A DNA stretch of 64,000 nucleotides from 66-474 sp035606235 (GCA_035606235.1 DATNFU010000025.1:30928-94927), one strand, 5' to 3'. Shown: positions 1 through 9,244, counted from the stretch's first letter. Program-made: numbers and translations. Notes: generated by a model not told the origin, from the sequence alone.

Positions 1-2
1 GG

Positions 3-1184
3 CCATATCGACAGGATTCCGATTTCCATTATCTCAGCGGCTTTCCGGAACCCGACGCGGTGCTGGCCTTGTTGCCGGGCCGGCGAGCCGGCGAGACCGT
101 GCTGTTCTGCCGCGAACGCGACGCCGAGGCCGAACGCATGCACGGCGCGCGCATCGGCCCGGAAGGCGCGGTCGAACGCTTCGGGCTGCAGGATGCATTT
201 CCGGTAGAGGACATCGACGACATCCTGCCCGGCATGCTGGAAGGCCGCGAGCGGCTGTACTGCCACTTCGGCAGCGAGCCGGAATTCGACGCGCGCCTGT
301 TGCGCTGGATGCGGCGCCTGCGCTCGGCGCGTGGTGGTGGCGTGGTGCCCAGGGAGTTCACCGCGCTCGGGCATCTGTTGCACGACCTGCGCCTGTACAA
401 ATCGCCGGCGGAACTGAAGCTGATGCGCGAAGCGGCCAGCATCGCGGTCGAGGCGCAACGCGCGGCGATGCAGGCGGCTGTTCCGGGCCGCGGCGAGTTC
501 GAGGTGGAAGCCGCGTTGCTGCACGCGATGCGCGCGCGCGGCGCGGTGCCATCCTACCCGCCGATCGTGGCCGCCGGCGCCAACGCCTGCGTGATGCACT
601 ATCAGGGAAATCGCGCGCGCCTCAAGCGCGGCGACCTGCTGCTGGTGGATGCCGGCGCGGAAGTGGAATGCTATGCCTCCGATGTCACCCGCACCTTTCC
701 GATCGGCGCGAAGTTTTCGCGCGAGCAGCGTGCGCTGTATGAGATCGTGCTGGATGCGCAGCGCGCAGCGATCAACGAGGTGCGTGCCAGTCGCTCCTGG
801 GATGCCGTGCACAGCGCGGCCACGACGGTAATCGTGGAAGGCCTGTGCACGCTGAAGTTGTTGCGCGGCAGCGCGCGTGCAGCACTGCTCTCCGGCGACT
901 ACAAGCGATTTTTTCCGCACAAGACCGGCCACTGGATCGGGCTGGACGTCCACGATGTCGGCGACTACCACGTCGATGGCGAACCGCGTTTGCTGGAAGT
1001 GGGCATGGTGCTCACGGTGGAACCGGGCATTTACATCGCGCCGGATGACAGCACGGTGCCTGCGCGCTGGCGCGGAATCGGCATCCGCATCGAGGACGAT
1101 GTCGTGGTGACCGCGCGGAACCCCGAAGTGCTGACCGCGGCGGTGCCGAAGGAACCGGCAGAGCTGGAGGCATTGTGCTTGTGA
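3..1184 (+). CDS. pepP: Xaa-Pro aminopeptidase PepP (5' end outside window)
   Basis: Cytoplasmic M24B metallopeptidase that removes the N-terminal residue preceding proline. The frame is open from the left edge; the first visible residues (YRQDSDFHYLSGF) match a point inside the N-terminal domain of the family, so I infer that several dozen residues lie outside the window. The dinuclear metal site is visible: Asp in LLVDAG, Asp in ASDVTRTFP, His in GHWIGLDVHD, Glu in TVEPGIYI and Glu in GIRIEDD. A GTG at 60 could be mistaken for the start, but strong family similarity continues upstream of it. The stop overlaps upstream start candidates of the next gene. In many gammaproteobacteria pepP lies near zapA and 6S RNA; here those genes are about 8 kb downstream. 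Confidence 0.93.
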   Translation, partial: PYRQDSDFHYLSGFPEPDAVLALLPGRRAGETVLFCRERDAEAERMHGARIGPEGAVERFGLQDAFPVEDIDDILPGMLEGRERLYCHFGSEPEFDARLLRWMRRLRSARGGGVVPREFTALGHLLHDLRLYKSPAELKLMREAASIAVEAQRAAMQAAVPGRGEFEVEAALLHAMRARGAVPSYPPIVAAGANACVMHYQGNRARLKRGDLLLVDAGAEVECYASDVTRTFPIGAKFSREQRALYEIVLDAQRAAINEVRASRSWDAVHSAATTVIVEGLCTLKLLRGSARAALLSGDYKRFFPHKTGHWIGLDVHDVGDYHVDGEPRLLEVGMVLTVEPGIYIAPDDSTVPARWRGIGIRIEDDVVVTARNPEVLTAAVPKEPAELEALCL

Positions 1185-1195
1185 GATCGCGACAC

Positions 1196-2650
1196 ATGGC
1201 GCGCATCCCTGCTCCGGCCAGGAGCTTGCCTTCCGGCCACGAGCCGCGACGACGACGCGCGCCGGTCCCGCGCACGCGCGCTCCTGCCAAGCCGTGGCTC
1301 AGCGCGCTTGCACTGGCTTTTGCGATGTTCACGGCACATGCGGCACCACCGGCCACGCAAACCACGCAACTGCAATACGGCCTGTTCGGCACGGTCACGC
1401 TGTCGCGGCCGACCGGCGCGCCGCAACGCAGCGTGCTGCTGTTTTCCGATCACGGTGGCGTGGATGCCGCCAGCCGCGCGTACGCACAGGGGCTGGCGCA
1501 AGCCGGCAGCTTTGTGGTCGGCATCGATCTGGACGCCTATATGGCTGAATTGGAATCGCTGCCGGACCCATGCAGCTTCCCGGCGGGACACGTGGAGGAG
1601 ATGGCGCACTGGATGGAACGCCACGCCAACCTTCCACGCTATCAGCCGCCGTATGTGATCGGCGTGGGCGCGGGTGCAGACCTTGCCTATGCAATGAGCG
1701 TACAGGCGCCCTCGGGTACTTTCGCGGGGTTGGCGACACTCGGCTACGACTTCGAATTTCGTGTAACGCATCCGTTCTGTCCAGGCGACGCCGGCGTGGC
1801 CACCGCCGCCGATGGCAAGGCGTTCCGCATCGCGCCGGTTCCGCGTCCGCCGTTGCCCTGGCTGGCGCAGCCGTTCGCACCGGGCGCACGCGTCAATGGA
1901 TTGCTCGGAGACGCTGCGCGGATGTTCGATCTGAAACGCGACGCGACGATCGACGACGGCATTGCGCTAGCCGCGGAACTGGATCGACTGAACCAGACGC
2001 AAGCCGCTGTCGCCGCCACCGATGACAGTCTTGCCGATTTGCCGCTGACCGAAATCGCGCCGCAAGTCGCCGGCGACAATCGCATCGCGATCATGCTGAC
2101 CGGCGACGGCGGTTGGGCCGGTCTGGACAAGGGCGTGGCCGCGGTGCTGGCGCAGCACGGCGTGCGCGTGATCGGGCTCTCCTCGCTGGAATTCTTCTGG
2201 CACAAGAAGGATGCCGCGCAGATCACCGACGCGGTGTCGCGAATCGTCGCGCACTATTCGGCGCGGTATCCCGCGGCACGCTTCGCGCTGATCGGCTATT
2301 CGTTCGGCGCGAGCCTGGTGCCGGTGGTCGGCAACCGCTTGCCCGCCCCGCAACGCGCACGGGTGGCGGGCGGAGTGATGATATCGCCCGACGACACGGC
2401 GGTGTTCGAAATCCACGTCGGCGACTGGTTCGGTTCGACGCAACACGCCGACGCGCTGCCGCTGGCTCCGGAAGTCGCGCGCGCGAAGATTCCGCTGGTC
2501 TGCGTATATGGCAGCGGCGAGTCCGACGAATGGTGCCCCGCCGCCGCGAAACTCGGCCCGATGACATTGGTGCAGTTGCCGGGCGGGCATCATTACGATG
2601 GCGATTACGGCCGGCTCGGCGCGGCGATCCTGGCCGCGCTGCCGCACTAG
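1196..2650 (+). CDS. acvB: AcvB/VirJ-family protein, probable periplasmic lysyl-phosphatidylglycerol hydrolase
   Basis: Alpha/beta-hydrolase-like protein of the AcvB/VirJ family. Family knowledge: in Agrobacterium and Rhizobium acvB is co-transcribed with lpiA (mprF), and AcvB hydrolyses lysyl-phosphatidylglycerol. Seen here: a long basic N-terminus, a hydrophobic segment (WLSALALAFAMFTAHA) that looks like a signal peptide, and the VirJ domain in the second half with DGGWAGLDKGVA and the nucleophile elbow ALIGYSFGAS. Starts are uncertain: GTG at 1175 and 1181 overlap pepP, and the ATG at 1196 is chosen. A purine-rich GGAGG lies at 1166-1170. An mprF gene lies convergently about 0.65 kb downstream, which supports the assignment. 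Confidence 0.8.
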   Translation: MARIPAPARSLPSGHEPRRRRAPVPRTRAPAKPWLSALALAFAMFTAHAAPPATQTTQLQYGLFGTVTLSRPTGAPQRSVLLFSDHGGVDAASRAYAQGLAQAGSFVVGIDLDAYMAELESLPDPCSFPAGHVEEMAHWMERHANLPRYQPPYVIGVGAGADLAYAMSVQAPSGTFAGLATLGYDFEFRVTHPFCPGDAGVATAADGKAFRIAPVPRPPLPWLAQPFAPGARVNGLLGDAARMFDLKRDATIDDGIALAAELDRLNQTQAAVAATDDSLADLPLTEIAPQVAGDNRIAIMLTGDGGWAGLDKGVAAVLAQHGVRVIGLSSLEFFWHKKDAAQITDAVSRIVAHYSARYPAARFALIGYSFGASLVPVVGNRLPAPQRARVAGGVMISPDDTAVFEIHVGDWFGSTQHADALPLAPEVARAKIPLVCVYGSGESDEWCPAAAKLGPMTLVQLPGGHHYDGDYGRLGAAILAALPH

Positions 2651-2708
2651 TGCTAGATTGCGCCGGCGCCTACCGCGCATGCACCTTTCGCCATCCAGGG
2701 GAAACATC

Positions 2709-3116
2709 ATGTCGAACGCGGGTTCGTTCTGGATCAGATGGTCGCCGTTTTTCCTGAGTCTGCTGCGCGCGGTTGCCGGGTTCCTGCTCATGCAGCACGG
2801 CATGCAGAAGCTGTTCGGTTTTCCCGGCGCCGGCGGCCACATGAACGTGCAACTTCTTTCGTTGATGGGATTGGCGGGCATCCTCGAATGCTTCGGTGGC
2901 GGGCTGGTGTTGCTTGGCCTGTTCACGCGGCCGATCGCATTCATCCTGTCGGGCGAAATGGCATGCGCCTATTTCATGGTGCATTTCAAGATGAATCCCG
3001 TCTGGCCGATCCTCAACCACGGCGGCGAAGCGGTGCTGTTCTGTTTCGTGTTCCTGTATCTGTCGGCGGCGGGCGGCGGCCCGGTGAGCCTGGATCGCGC
3101 GATCCGTCGCGTGTAA
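2709..3116 (+). CDS. DoxX family inner-membrane protein
   Basis: Protein of 135 residues with four hydrophobic segments and the DoxX-family pattern LLMQHGMQKLFGF near residue 30, followed by GLAGILECFGGGLVLLGLFTRP. DoxX proteins are small integral membrane proteins; some act with thiol or quinone redox systems, but the role of this one cannot be read from sequence. The ATG at 2709 is preceded by AGGGGAA at good spacing and follows acvB by 58 bases, so co-transcription with acvB is possible. It lies between acvB and the convergent mprF. Confidence 0.85.
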   Translation: MSNAGSFWIRWSPFFLSLLRAVAGFLLMQHGMQKLFGFPGAGGHMNVQLLSLMGLAGILECFGGGLVLLGLFTRPIAFILSGEMACAYFMVHFKMNPVWPILNHGGEAVLFCFVFLYLSAAGGGPVSLDRAIRRV

Positions 3117-3149
3117 ATTGTTCGGCGGCGACAAACAAGACGGCGCTAA

Positions 3150-3194
3150 GCGCCGGCCTGCTCCTACCGCCCAGTAGGAGCGCGCCCCGCGCGC
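3150..3194. repeat. Family A (REP-like) repeat, two head-to-head copies
   Basis: The core GTAGGAGC and its reverse complement face each other as CTCCTAC-CGCCCA-GTAGGAG, followed by the GC-rich arm GCGCGCCCCGCGCGC. It lies between the doxX and mprF 3' ends and can form a stem-loop, so it may also serve as a terminator for the two convergent genes. Confidence 0.6.
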
Positions 3195-3294
3195 ATGAAT
3201 CACGCAAGCAACCGTCCTTGGTGCCGGCCCGGCCATCCGTGGCCGTGCGTTCGGCGGCGCGAGATGCGATTCAACGCATCTCGCGAAAGCCGCC

Positions 3295-5922
3295 TCACCC
3301 GAACAGCAAACGCCGGTAACCACCGGCGATCAGCGCCGTGGTATCCAGCAACAGACCCGGCACCCACAGCCCGCGCGGATAAGCGAGATACGCGCCGGTC
3401 CACTCCGGTTTGAACTTGTCCTTGTACTGGCGCAGGCCCTGATAGTTGTAGAGACGATTGCCATAGCGGAAGGCGAGCGCGGCGAGCTGCTCGTTGACTC
3501 GCGCGTAAGGGTGCACACCGACGTTGGCCAGCGGCGCCATCCCCAGGGAAAATTGCGCGTGGCCTTGCGCTTTCGCCCACTGCATCACCTGCGCGAACAG
3601 GAAATCCATGCTGCCACGCGGCGCATCCGGGGTCTGCCGCATCAGGTCCACGCTCGCGGTGCCATTGGGTCCGTAGGGCGGTTGCAAGTTGGCGAACGCG
3701 ATCAATTCATGCTCGCGGCGCACCAGCGCGATCGGACTCCAGGAAAAATAATCCGGGTCGAAGCGGCCCAGTGAGAATCCTTTTTCCGCGGCGCCGCGGT
3801 CGGCCAGCCACGCTTCGGAAACGCGCTCCAGATCGTCCAGCAACGCGGTGTCGAACGGCGGTTCGACAATGTGGAATTCCAGTTTTTCACGCTGCGCGCG
3901 ATTCACCGCGGCGCGCAGATCTTCCCAGCGCTTGCCGGCCAGTGAAAACTCGGCGAGCGGCACGGTCGCGAGTTCGCCGAGCTTGAACAGGTCGAAACCC
4001 AGGTCGTGGAAGCGGTGCAGATCCGGCTCCAGCACTTCGTAGAACACCGGCACGCGATCCTGGTGATCGGCGAAGCGGCGGAAATCCAGGATCGCGCGCT
4101 CGATCGCCGCTTCCGGCCCGCTCGGCGGCCCCAGCGCGACCAGCCGGTCGCGAATGGTGCCGTAGGCGATCACCGCGGCGTGATCGGCGGCCCAGAACAA
4201 ATGCTTGTCGCCCATCAGGGTGAGGTGCGCGAATTCGCCACCTCCGTGTTGCAGGTAAACCTCGCGCGCACGCCGCAATTGCGCGCGATCCGGCAGCGGC
4301 AGCGGTGGCCGCCGCACCGCGAATGCCTGCCAGATCAGGTACAGCACCAGCCCGACCAGCGCCGCAGTGGCGCCCCGCGCCAGGCGGGACGCATGTTCGC
4401 CGGGACCGACTGCGAAGAAATCGAAACTGTCGTCGCCGATCACCGCCGCCACACCCAGCGCGAAGAACAGCCCGACCACGATCAGCAGGCCGATCAGCCA
4501 GCTCCAGTTGCGCGCGGAAGATAGGTTCATCGCGGCGCGCGAGAAATCGGCACGGCGCGTGCGCAACAGCGCCGACACAGCCAGCAGGAACAGTGCCTCG
4601 ATCCAGTGCAGTCCCTTGGTCATCGCCAGGATCGCGGACAGCCACAACAGCCACTGCACCATGCGATAGGCCACGCGCAAGCGGCCATCGATGCCACGCG
4701 CCAGGCCGAGCAGCAACACACCCAGCACGACGCTGATCAGATGCGAACTCTCGATCGCCTCGATCGGCAGCAAGCGATGCAGCTTGATCACGCGCTCGTG
4801 CAGCGACGGAATCGCGGTGGTAATCAGTTGCAGGGTGCCGGCCGCGAAGGTGAGATACGCCAGCAGCCGCACGCCGAGATTGCCGAGCAGGCTGGCCGGC
4901 AGGCCCAGCACCGCGAACAGCGGATGCGCGGCCAGCCGCGCGCGCGCGCGCGTGAGCGCCGGCACGCGTTGCGCCAGCATGCCCGCGCCCAGCCACAACG
5001 CCGTCAGCAGCGGCAGCAAATAATAGGTGACGCGAAACAGGATCAGCCCGGCGGTGACGTTTTCACCCGGCACGCCGGCGGCGGTCAGCGCCAGCAGCAG
5101 CAATCCATCGAACACGCCGAAGCCGCCGGGGATCATGCTGGCCAGGCCGAGCACCGCCGCGCCGGTGTATGCACCGAGCAACACGGTGGCATCCACCTGT
5201 GCGCCGGCGAGCGTGAGGCACAACCACAACGACGCTGCCGCGAGCAGCCAATCCACCAGCGACAGCGTGGTCAATACCAGTTTCAGGGACAGCGATGGCA
5301 GGCCCTGTTCTTCCGGCAGCCAGCGCATCAGCTTGCGGCGCGTGGTCAGCAACAGGTACAGCGGCAGATACAGCGCTGCGGCGATCAGCACCGCGATCGC
5401 CAGCACGTGCGTGGCGGCGCCGGGCGTCACCGGCAACGCGCCCGATGCCAGCGTCGCAATCACCAGCGCCGACAATCCAAGCGGCAGCGACAGCACCTGC
5501 AAGCCGACCAGCGCGGCACTGCGACGCATGGCCACCCCATGACCGGACAACCCAAGCAGGCGCACGCCCGAACCAATCGCGCCGGAAAGATTCAAGGTAT
5601 TGGCCAGCGCGTTGGCCACGAACGAAAGCCGCAGCAATTCGCGCGTGCGCACCTCCAGTTTCAGCCAGCGCGCGATTGCGATATCCACGCTGCTGGTGAA
5701 ACCGACCGCAAACAGCGCCAGCGCAGCGGCATACGCTGCATAGCGTGTCGGCACATGCAACAGCGTGCGTTGCAATTGGCGCAGGTCGAAACCCGCGAGT
5801 TCGCGCCAGACCAGCCAGCCGGTGGCCAGCAGAAACGCCAGCGGAACCAGCCAGCGCAATCGCGCCAGCCAGCCGCGGCCGGGCTCGTGGCCGGAAGGTT
5901 CGGTGGCGGAAACGGAGGTCAT
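3295..5922 (-). CDS. mprF: Phosphatidylglycerol lysyltransferase MprF/LpiA (flippase plus synthase)
   Basis: Integral membrane enzyme that transfers lysine from Lys-tRNA to phosphatidylglycerol and flips the product, lowering negative surface charge and protecting against cationic peptides and acid. The 875-residue length fits full bifunctional MprF. Seen: an N-terminal region of about 550 residues with many hydrophobic helices (flippase-type, including GSGVRLLGLSGHG and SMIPGGFGVFDGLLLLAL), then a soluble DUF2156 synthase domain from about residue 580 with LTLMGDKHLFW, YEVLEPDLHRFHDLGFDL and LYNYQGLRQYKDKFKPEW. The frame is open upstream to 6075, but those residues are arginine-rich filler and the ATG at 5922 is the family-like start. 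It is convergent with doxX and acvB and divergent from cioA. Confidence 0.93.
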   Translation of the reverse strand: MTSVSATEPSGHEPGRGWLARLRWLVPLAFLLATGWLVWRELAGFDLRQLQRTLLHVPTRYAAYAAALALFAVGFTSSVDIAIARWLKLEVRTRELLRLSFVANALANTLNLSGAIGSGVRLLGLSGHGVAMRRSAALVGLQVLSLPLGLSALVIATLASGALPVTPGAATHVLAIAVLIAAALYLPLYLLLTTRRKLMRWLPEEQGLPSLSLKLVLTTLSLVDWLLAAASLWLCLTLAGAQVDATVLLGAYTGAAVLGLASMIPGGFGVFDGLLLLALTAAGVPGENVTAGLILFRVTYYLLPLLTALWLGAGMLAQRVPALTRARARLAAHPLFAVLGLPASLLGNLGVRLLAYLTFAAGTLQLITTAIPSLHERVIKLHRLLPIEAIESSHLISVVLGVLLLGLARGIDGRLRVAYRMVQWLLWLSAILAMTKGLHWIEALFLLAVSALLRTRRADFSRAAMNLSSARNWSWLIGLLIVVGLFFALGVAAVIGDDSFDFFAVGPGEHASRLARGATAALVGLVLYLIWQAFAVRRPPLPLPDRAQLRRAREVYLQHGGGEFAHLTLMGDKHLFWAADHAAVIAYGTIRDRLVALGPPSGPEAAIERAILDFRRFADHQDRVPVFYEVLEPDLHRFHDLGFDLFKLGELATVPLAEFSLAGKRWEDLRAAVNRAQREKLEFHIVEPPFDTALLDDLERVSEAWLADRGAAEKGFSLGRFDPDYFSWSPIALVRREHELIAFANLQPPYGPNGTASVDLMRQTPDAPRGSMDFLFAQVMQWAKAQGHAQFSLGMAPLANVGVHPYARVNEQLAALAFRYGNRLYNYQGLRQYKDKFKPEWTGAYLAYPRGLWVPGLLLDTTALIAGGYRRLLFG

Positions 5923-6134
5923 GGCGCGACGGCGGCGGCGAATCGCTGCCGGGCCGAAGCGAAGGCGTTCCGGATCTCGCCCCGTGGTGCCGGCGCGCGA
6001 ATCGCAACGATTCCCCCCGCTCTCATTGCAGGCCAAGCCATTGCCGGCTGCCCGGGCAACACGCGCATCGTGCATCCTCGTTCCGCGGCGGGCACGCCGC
6101 GCGTTGACCGCATTTTAGCCGCGCATCGCTCGCG

Positions 6135-6143
6135 TGCGATAAT
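6135..6143 (+). promoter_or_regulatory. Possible extended -10 promoter for cioAB
   Basis: TGCGATAAT (TGn plus GATAAT) lies about 80 bases before the cioA start in the 300-base divergent mprF/cioA intergenic region. No convincing -35 lies at the right spacing, which is tolerated for extended -10 promoters. Nothing else recognisable is seen in 5923-6222. Confidence 0.35.
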
Positions 6144-6222
6144 CCGCGTCCGCCCGGATGGCGGTGCAAAATGGCGGGTGTAAAGCCGCTGGCGTGAACC
6201 GCGCGAAGCTAAGGACGATCCC

Positions 6223-7632
6223 ATGAACGAAGCCGTATTGCTTTCGCGCCTGCAATTCGGGTTCGTGATTTCGTTCCACATCCTGTTTCCGGCCTTCACC
6301 ATCGGGCTGGCCAGTTGGCTCGCGTTCCTGGAAGCCTGGTGGCTGCGCACGCGCGAGGATCGCATCCGGGACCTGTACTTCTTCTGGATGAAGATCTTTT
6401 CGGTGTCGTTCGGCGTGGGTGTGGTCACCGGCATCGTGATGAGCTTCCAGTTCGGCACCAATTGGGCGGGCTTCTCGACCGCCGCCGGCAACGTGGTCGG
6501 CCCGTTGCTTAACTACGAAGTGCTGACCGCGTTCTTCATGGAAGCGACTTTCCTCGGCGTGATGCTGTTCGGCTGGCAGCGGGTCGGGCATCGCACGCAC
6601 TTCTTCGCCACCTGCATGGTCGCGCTGGGCACGCTGATTTCCACCTTCTGGATCATCAGCGCCAACAGCTGGATGCAGACCCCGGCCGGTTACGCGTTGC
6701 GTGACGGGGTGTTCTATCCAGTGGACTGGTGGAAGGTGATCTTCAACCCCTCGTTTTTTTATCGCCTGCCGCACATGGTATTGGCCGCGTTCCTGACCAC
6801 CGCGTTCGTGATCGGCGGCGTGTCGGCGTTCTATCTCGCGCATGGCAAATTCGTGGAACGCGCCAAGCTGTGTTTGAAAGCCGCGCTGGTGTTCGTGTCG
6901 ATCGTTGCGCCGTTGCAGATCATCGTCGGCGATTTTTCCGGACAGGAAGTCGCACGCTATCAGCCTGCCAAACTGGCCGCGCTGGAGGCGCATTGGGACA
7001 CCAGCTCCAACGTGCCGTTCGTGCTGTTCGCGATCCCGGACGAGAACGCGCAGCGCAATGACTACGCCTGGCAGATTCCGCACCTGGGCAGCCTGATCCT
7101 CACGCACTCCTGGAGCGGCGAGGTGAAAGGCCTGCGCGATTTCCCGCGCAATGAGCAACCGCCCGTGGCGATCCCGTTCTTCGCCTTCCGCATCATGGTA
7201 TTGATCGGCGTGCTGATGTTGCTGATCTCCTGGTACGGATTGTGGAAATGGAAACGCGGCCATGCGTTCACCTCGCGCTGGTACCTGCGCGCGTGGATGG
7301 CGATGACGCCGAGCGGCTTCATCGCGCTGGTGCTGGGCTGGTGGGTGGCGGAAGTGGGCCGCCAGCCCTGGGTGGTGTACGGTCTGCTGCGCACCGCGGA
7401 TGCATCCAGCCCCAACGTCACCGCCGGCAGCGTGCTCGGTTCGCTGATCACCTACATCGTCACCTACTTGCTGTTGTTCGGCTTTTCGACCTGGTACCTG
7501 ATCAAGCTGCTGCGCACCGGTCCGGTCGCGGCGCCCACGCGCAAGCGCACGCCGGCCACCGCGGCGAGGCCGCTGTCGGTTCCCGACCAGCACGTGGAGG
7601 CTGAGCCGGCGCGCTCAGGCGATGCAAAGTAA
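6223..7632 (+). CDS. cioA: Cytochrome bd-type quinol oxidase subunit I, CioA type
   Basis: Subunit I of a bd-type terminal oxidase, which reduces oxygen to water with quinol in the inner membrane. The 469-residue length and short Q-loop fit the cyanide-insensitive CioA/short-loop group rather than E. coli CydA (about 520 residues). Visible signatures: the N-terminal heme-ligand region RLQFGFVISFHILFPAF with its His, the conserved EVGRQPWVVYGLLRT and about nine hydrophobic helices. The C-terminal tail after residue 440 is polar and Arg/Ala-rich. The ATG at 6223 has AAGGA upstream. cioB follows after about 100 bases, so they form an operon. No adjacent small cydX-like frame was recognised. Confidence 0.93.
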   Translation: MNEAVLLSRLQFGFVISFHILFPAFTIGLASWLAFLEAWWLRTREDRIRDLYFFWMKIFSVSFGVGVVTGIVMSFQFGTNWAGFSTAAGNVVGPLLNYEVLTAFFMEATFLGVMLFGWQRVGHRTHFFATCMVALGTLISTFWIISANSWMQTPAGYALRDGVFYPVDWWKVIFNPSFFYRLPHMVLAAFLTTAFVIGGVSAFYLAHGKFVERAKLCLKAALVFVSIVAPLQIIVGDFSGQEVARYQPAKLAALEAHWDTSSNVPFVLFAIPDENAQRNDYAWQIPHLGSLILTHSWSGEVKGLRDFPRNEQPPVAIPFFAFRIMVLIGVLMLLISWYGLWKWKRGHAFTSRWYLRAWMAMTPSGFIALVLGWWVAEVGRQPWVVYGLLRTADASSPNVTAGSVLGSLITYIVTYLLLFGFSTWYLIKLLRTGPVAAPTRKRTPATAARPLSVPDQHVEAEPARSGDAK

Positions 7633-7735
7633 TGCATCCCCTGCGCAGGCCGAAGGCCATTGGCAGGAGCCGATGGCGGGGTTGCCTGGCGAGATCAGGA
7701 ACGTCGAACCTGGCAACACGCCTCTGGAGTGAACC

Positions 7736-8743
7736 ATGACCGAGATTCTGCCCGTCATCTGGTACTTCATCATCGGCTTCGCGGTGATGATGTACGTGCT
7801 GCTGGACGGCTTCGTGCTCGGCATCGGCATCCTCACGCCGTTTGCCGATCACGATGATCAGCGCGACCTGATGATGAACACCGCGGCGCCGATCTGGGAT
7901 GGCAACGAAACATGGCTGGTGATGGGCGGCGCCGGATTGATGGCGGCATTTCCGAAAGCCTACGCGATCGTGCTGTCGGCGTTGTATCTGCCGATCCTGT
8001 GCATGCTGATCGCGCTGATCTTCCGCGGCGTGGCGTTCGAATTCCGCTTCAAGGCGCAGCGCTCGCGCGTGGTATGGGGGTTCGCATTCGCCGCCGGTTC
8101 GCTGATCACCGCTTTCATGCAAGGGCTGATTCTCGGCGCGCTGGTGGAAGGCATGCCGCTGACCGGCGGCAAGTACGTCCACGAGCAGGCGTTTGCCTGG
8201 TTTTCGCCGTTCTCGATGATGACGGGCGTCGCGGTAGTGTTCGGTTATGCGTTGCTGGGCGCGACCTGGCTGATCCTCAAGACCGACGGCCGTGTGCAGC
8301 GCATCGCGTTCGATCTGACGCGCCCCCTGATGCTGGGCGTGATCGCGTTCATGCTGCTGGTCAGCGCATGGCTGCCGTTCGTCAATTCGCACCTGATGGA
8401 TCGCTGGTTTACCTGGCCGAATTTCTGGTACCTGTCGCCGATCCCCATCCTCACCGTCATCAACGCGGTGCTGCTGTGGCGCGCGGTGCTGGCCAATCGC
8501 GAGATCGCGCCGTTCGTGCTGTCGCTGTGCTTTTTCCTGCTGGGTTTCATTGGTCTCGTGGTCGGCATCTGGCCCAACATCGTGCCGCCGAGTTTGACGA
8601 TCTGGGAAGCGGCCTCCGCGCCGAGCTCGCAATTGTTCGTGATGGTCGGCGCCTTCATCATGATCCCGGCGGTGCTGGGCTACACCGCATATTCGTACAG
8701 CGTGTTCCGCGGCAAGGTCGCGGCGGATGCGGGGTATCACTGA
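7736..8743 (+). CDS. cioB: Cytochrome bd-type quinol oxidase subunit II, CioB type
   Basis: Partner subunit of CioA in the bd-type oxidase; 335 residues, highly hydrophobic. Family signatures are seen near the N-terminus: YVLLDGFVLGIGIL followed by NTAAPIWDGNETWLVMGGAG, then LIFRGVAFEFRFKA. The ATG at 7736 is preceded by CTGGAGTGAACC, a good ribosome-binding site. The 103-base gap to cioA holds no gene. The stop is followed directly by a family A repeat, which may stabilise or end the cioAB transcript. Confidence 0.93.
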   Translation: MTEILPVIWYFIIGFAVMMYVLLDGFVLGIGILTPFADHDDQRDLMMNTAAPIWDGNETWLVMGGAGLMAAFPKAYAIVLSALYLPILCMLIALIFRGVAFEFRFKAQRSRVVWGFAFAAGSLITAFMQGLILGALVEGMPLTGGKYVHEQAFAWFSPFSMMTGVAVVFGYALLGATWLILKTDGRVQRIAFDLTRPLMLGVIAFMLLVSAWLPFVNSHLMDRWFTWPNFWYLSPIPILTVINAVLLWRAVLANREIAPFVLSLCFFLLGFIGLVVGIWPNIVPPSLTIWEAASAPSSQLFVMVGAFIMIPAVLGYTAYSYSVFRGKVAADAGYH

Positions 8744-8746
8744 AGG

Positions 8747-8804
8747 CATCGCCTGCAAGCTCCTGCGACAGCCGCTTGGTAGGAGCCTCAGCAGGCGACC
8801 GCGA
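8747..8804. repeat. Family A (REP-like) repeat pair after cioB
   Basis: Inverted pair: GCCTGCAAGCTCCTGC on one side and GGTAGGAGCCTCAGCAGGC on the other, giving a stem-loop three bases after the cioB stop. It shares the core GTAGGAGCCT...GCAGGCGACC with the copies near 11.0, 22.2 and 46.8 kb. Confidence 0.6.
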
Positions 8805-8883
8805 GATCCCCGTCATGAATGCTGCTTGGCTTCTGTGCGCTACATCTGATGCCGCGCTCCGGGATTTCGCTTATAGTCGCCAC

Positions 8884-9105
8884 ATGGGCGAATCCGATTT
8901 GAAGACCGAGCTGGACGCGCTGTCCGCCGCGATGGACCGCGCCACCGAAACGCTGCGCAGGCTGGGCGAGGAAAACGCGAGCCTACGCCACAGCCGTGAG
9001 CAACTCGCTGCTGAGCGCGCGCAATTGATGTCGCGCAATGAACAGGCGCGTTCGCGGGTTGAAGCGATGATCGAGCGCCTGAAGGCGCTGGAAAGTTCGG
9101 GCTGA
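8884..9105 (+). CDS. TIGR02449-type small coiled-coil protein (ZapB-like)
   Basis: Protein of 73 residues made almost entirely of heptad-like coiled coil (TELDALSAAMDRATETLRRL, then EENASLRHSREQLAAERAQL). It matches the TIGR02449 family that sits just upstream of zapA in gammaproteobacteria and resembles the cell-division factor ZapB in size and form. The ATG at 8884 is chosen because the coil starts here and upstream residues are unlike the family. zapA starts 139 bases downstream. The exact role is not shown by sequence; a link to Z-ring assembly is inferred from context. Confidence 0.75.
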   Translation: MGESDLKTELDALSAAMDRATETLRRLGEENASLRHSREQLAAERAQLMSRNEQARSRVEAMIERLKALESSG

Positions 9106-9244
9106 GTGAGCGCGCCTTGATTTTCACCCTCTGGAATCGATGCAGGTGATCAAATTCTTGCTCGCAAGGATTTGATGGGGGTTGTGGGAGCATGGCAATG
9201 CGGATCGACATCAGGGTTCATCACATTATTCCGGGCTTCCCGTC

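Noticed and set aside
4606..6183. A 525-codon Gln/Arg-rich open frame on the plus strand opposite mprF
   Set aside because: The Gln/Arg bias mirrors the hydrophobic codons of the mprF membrane helices; no start signal or domain.
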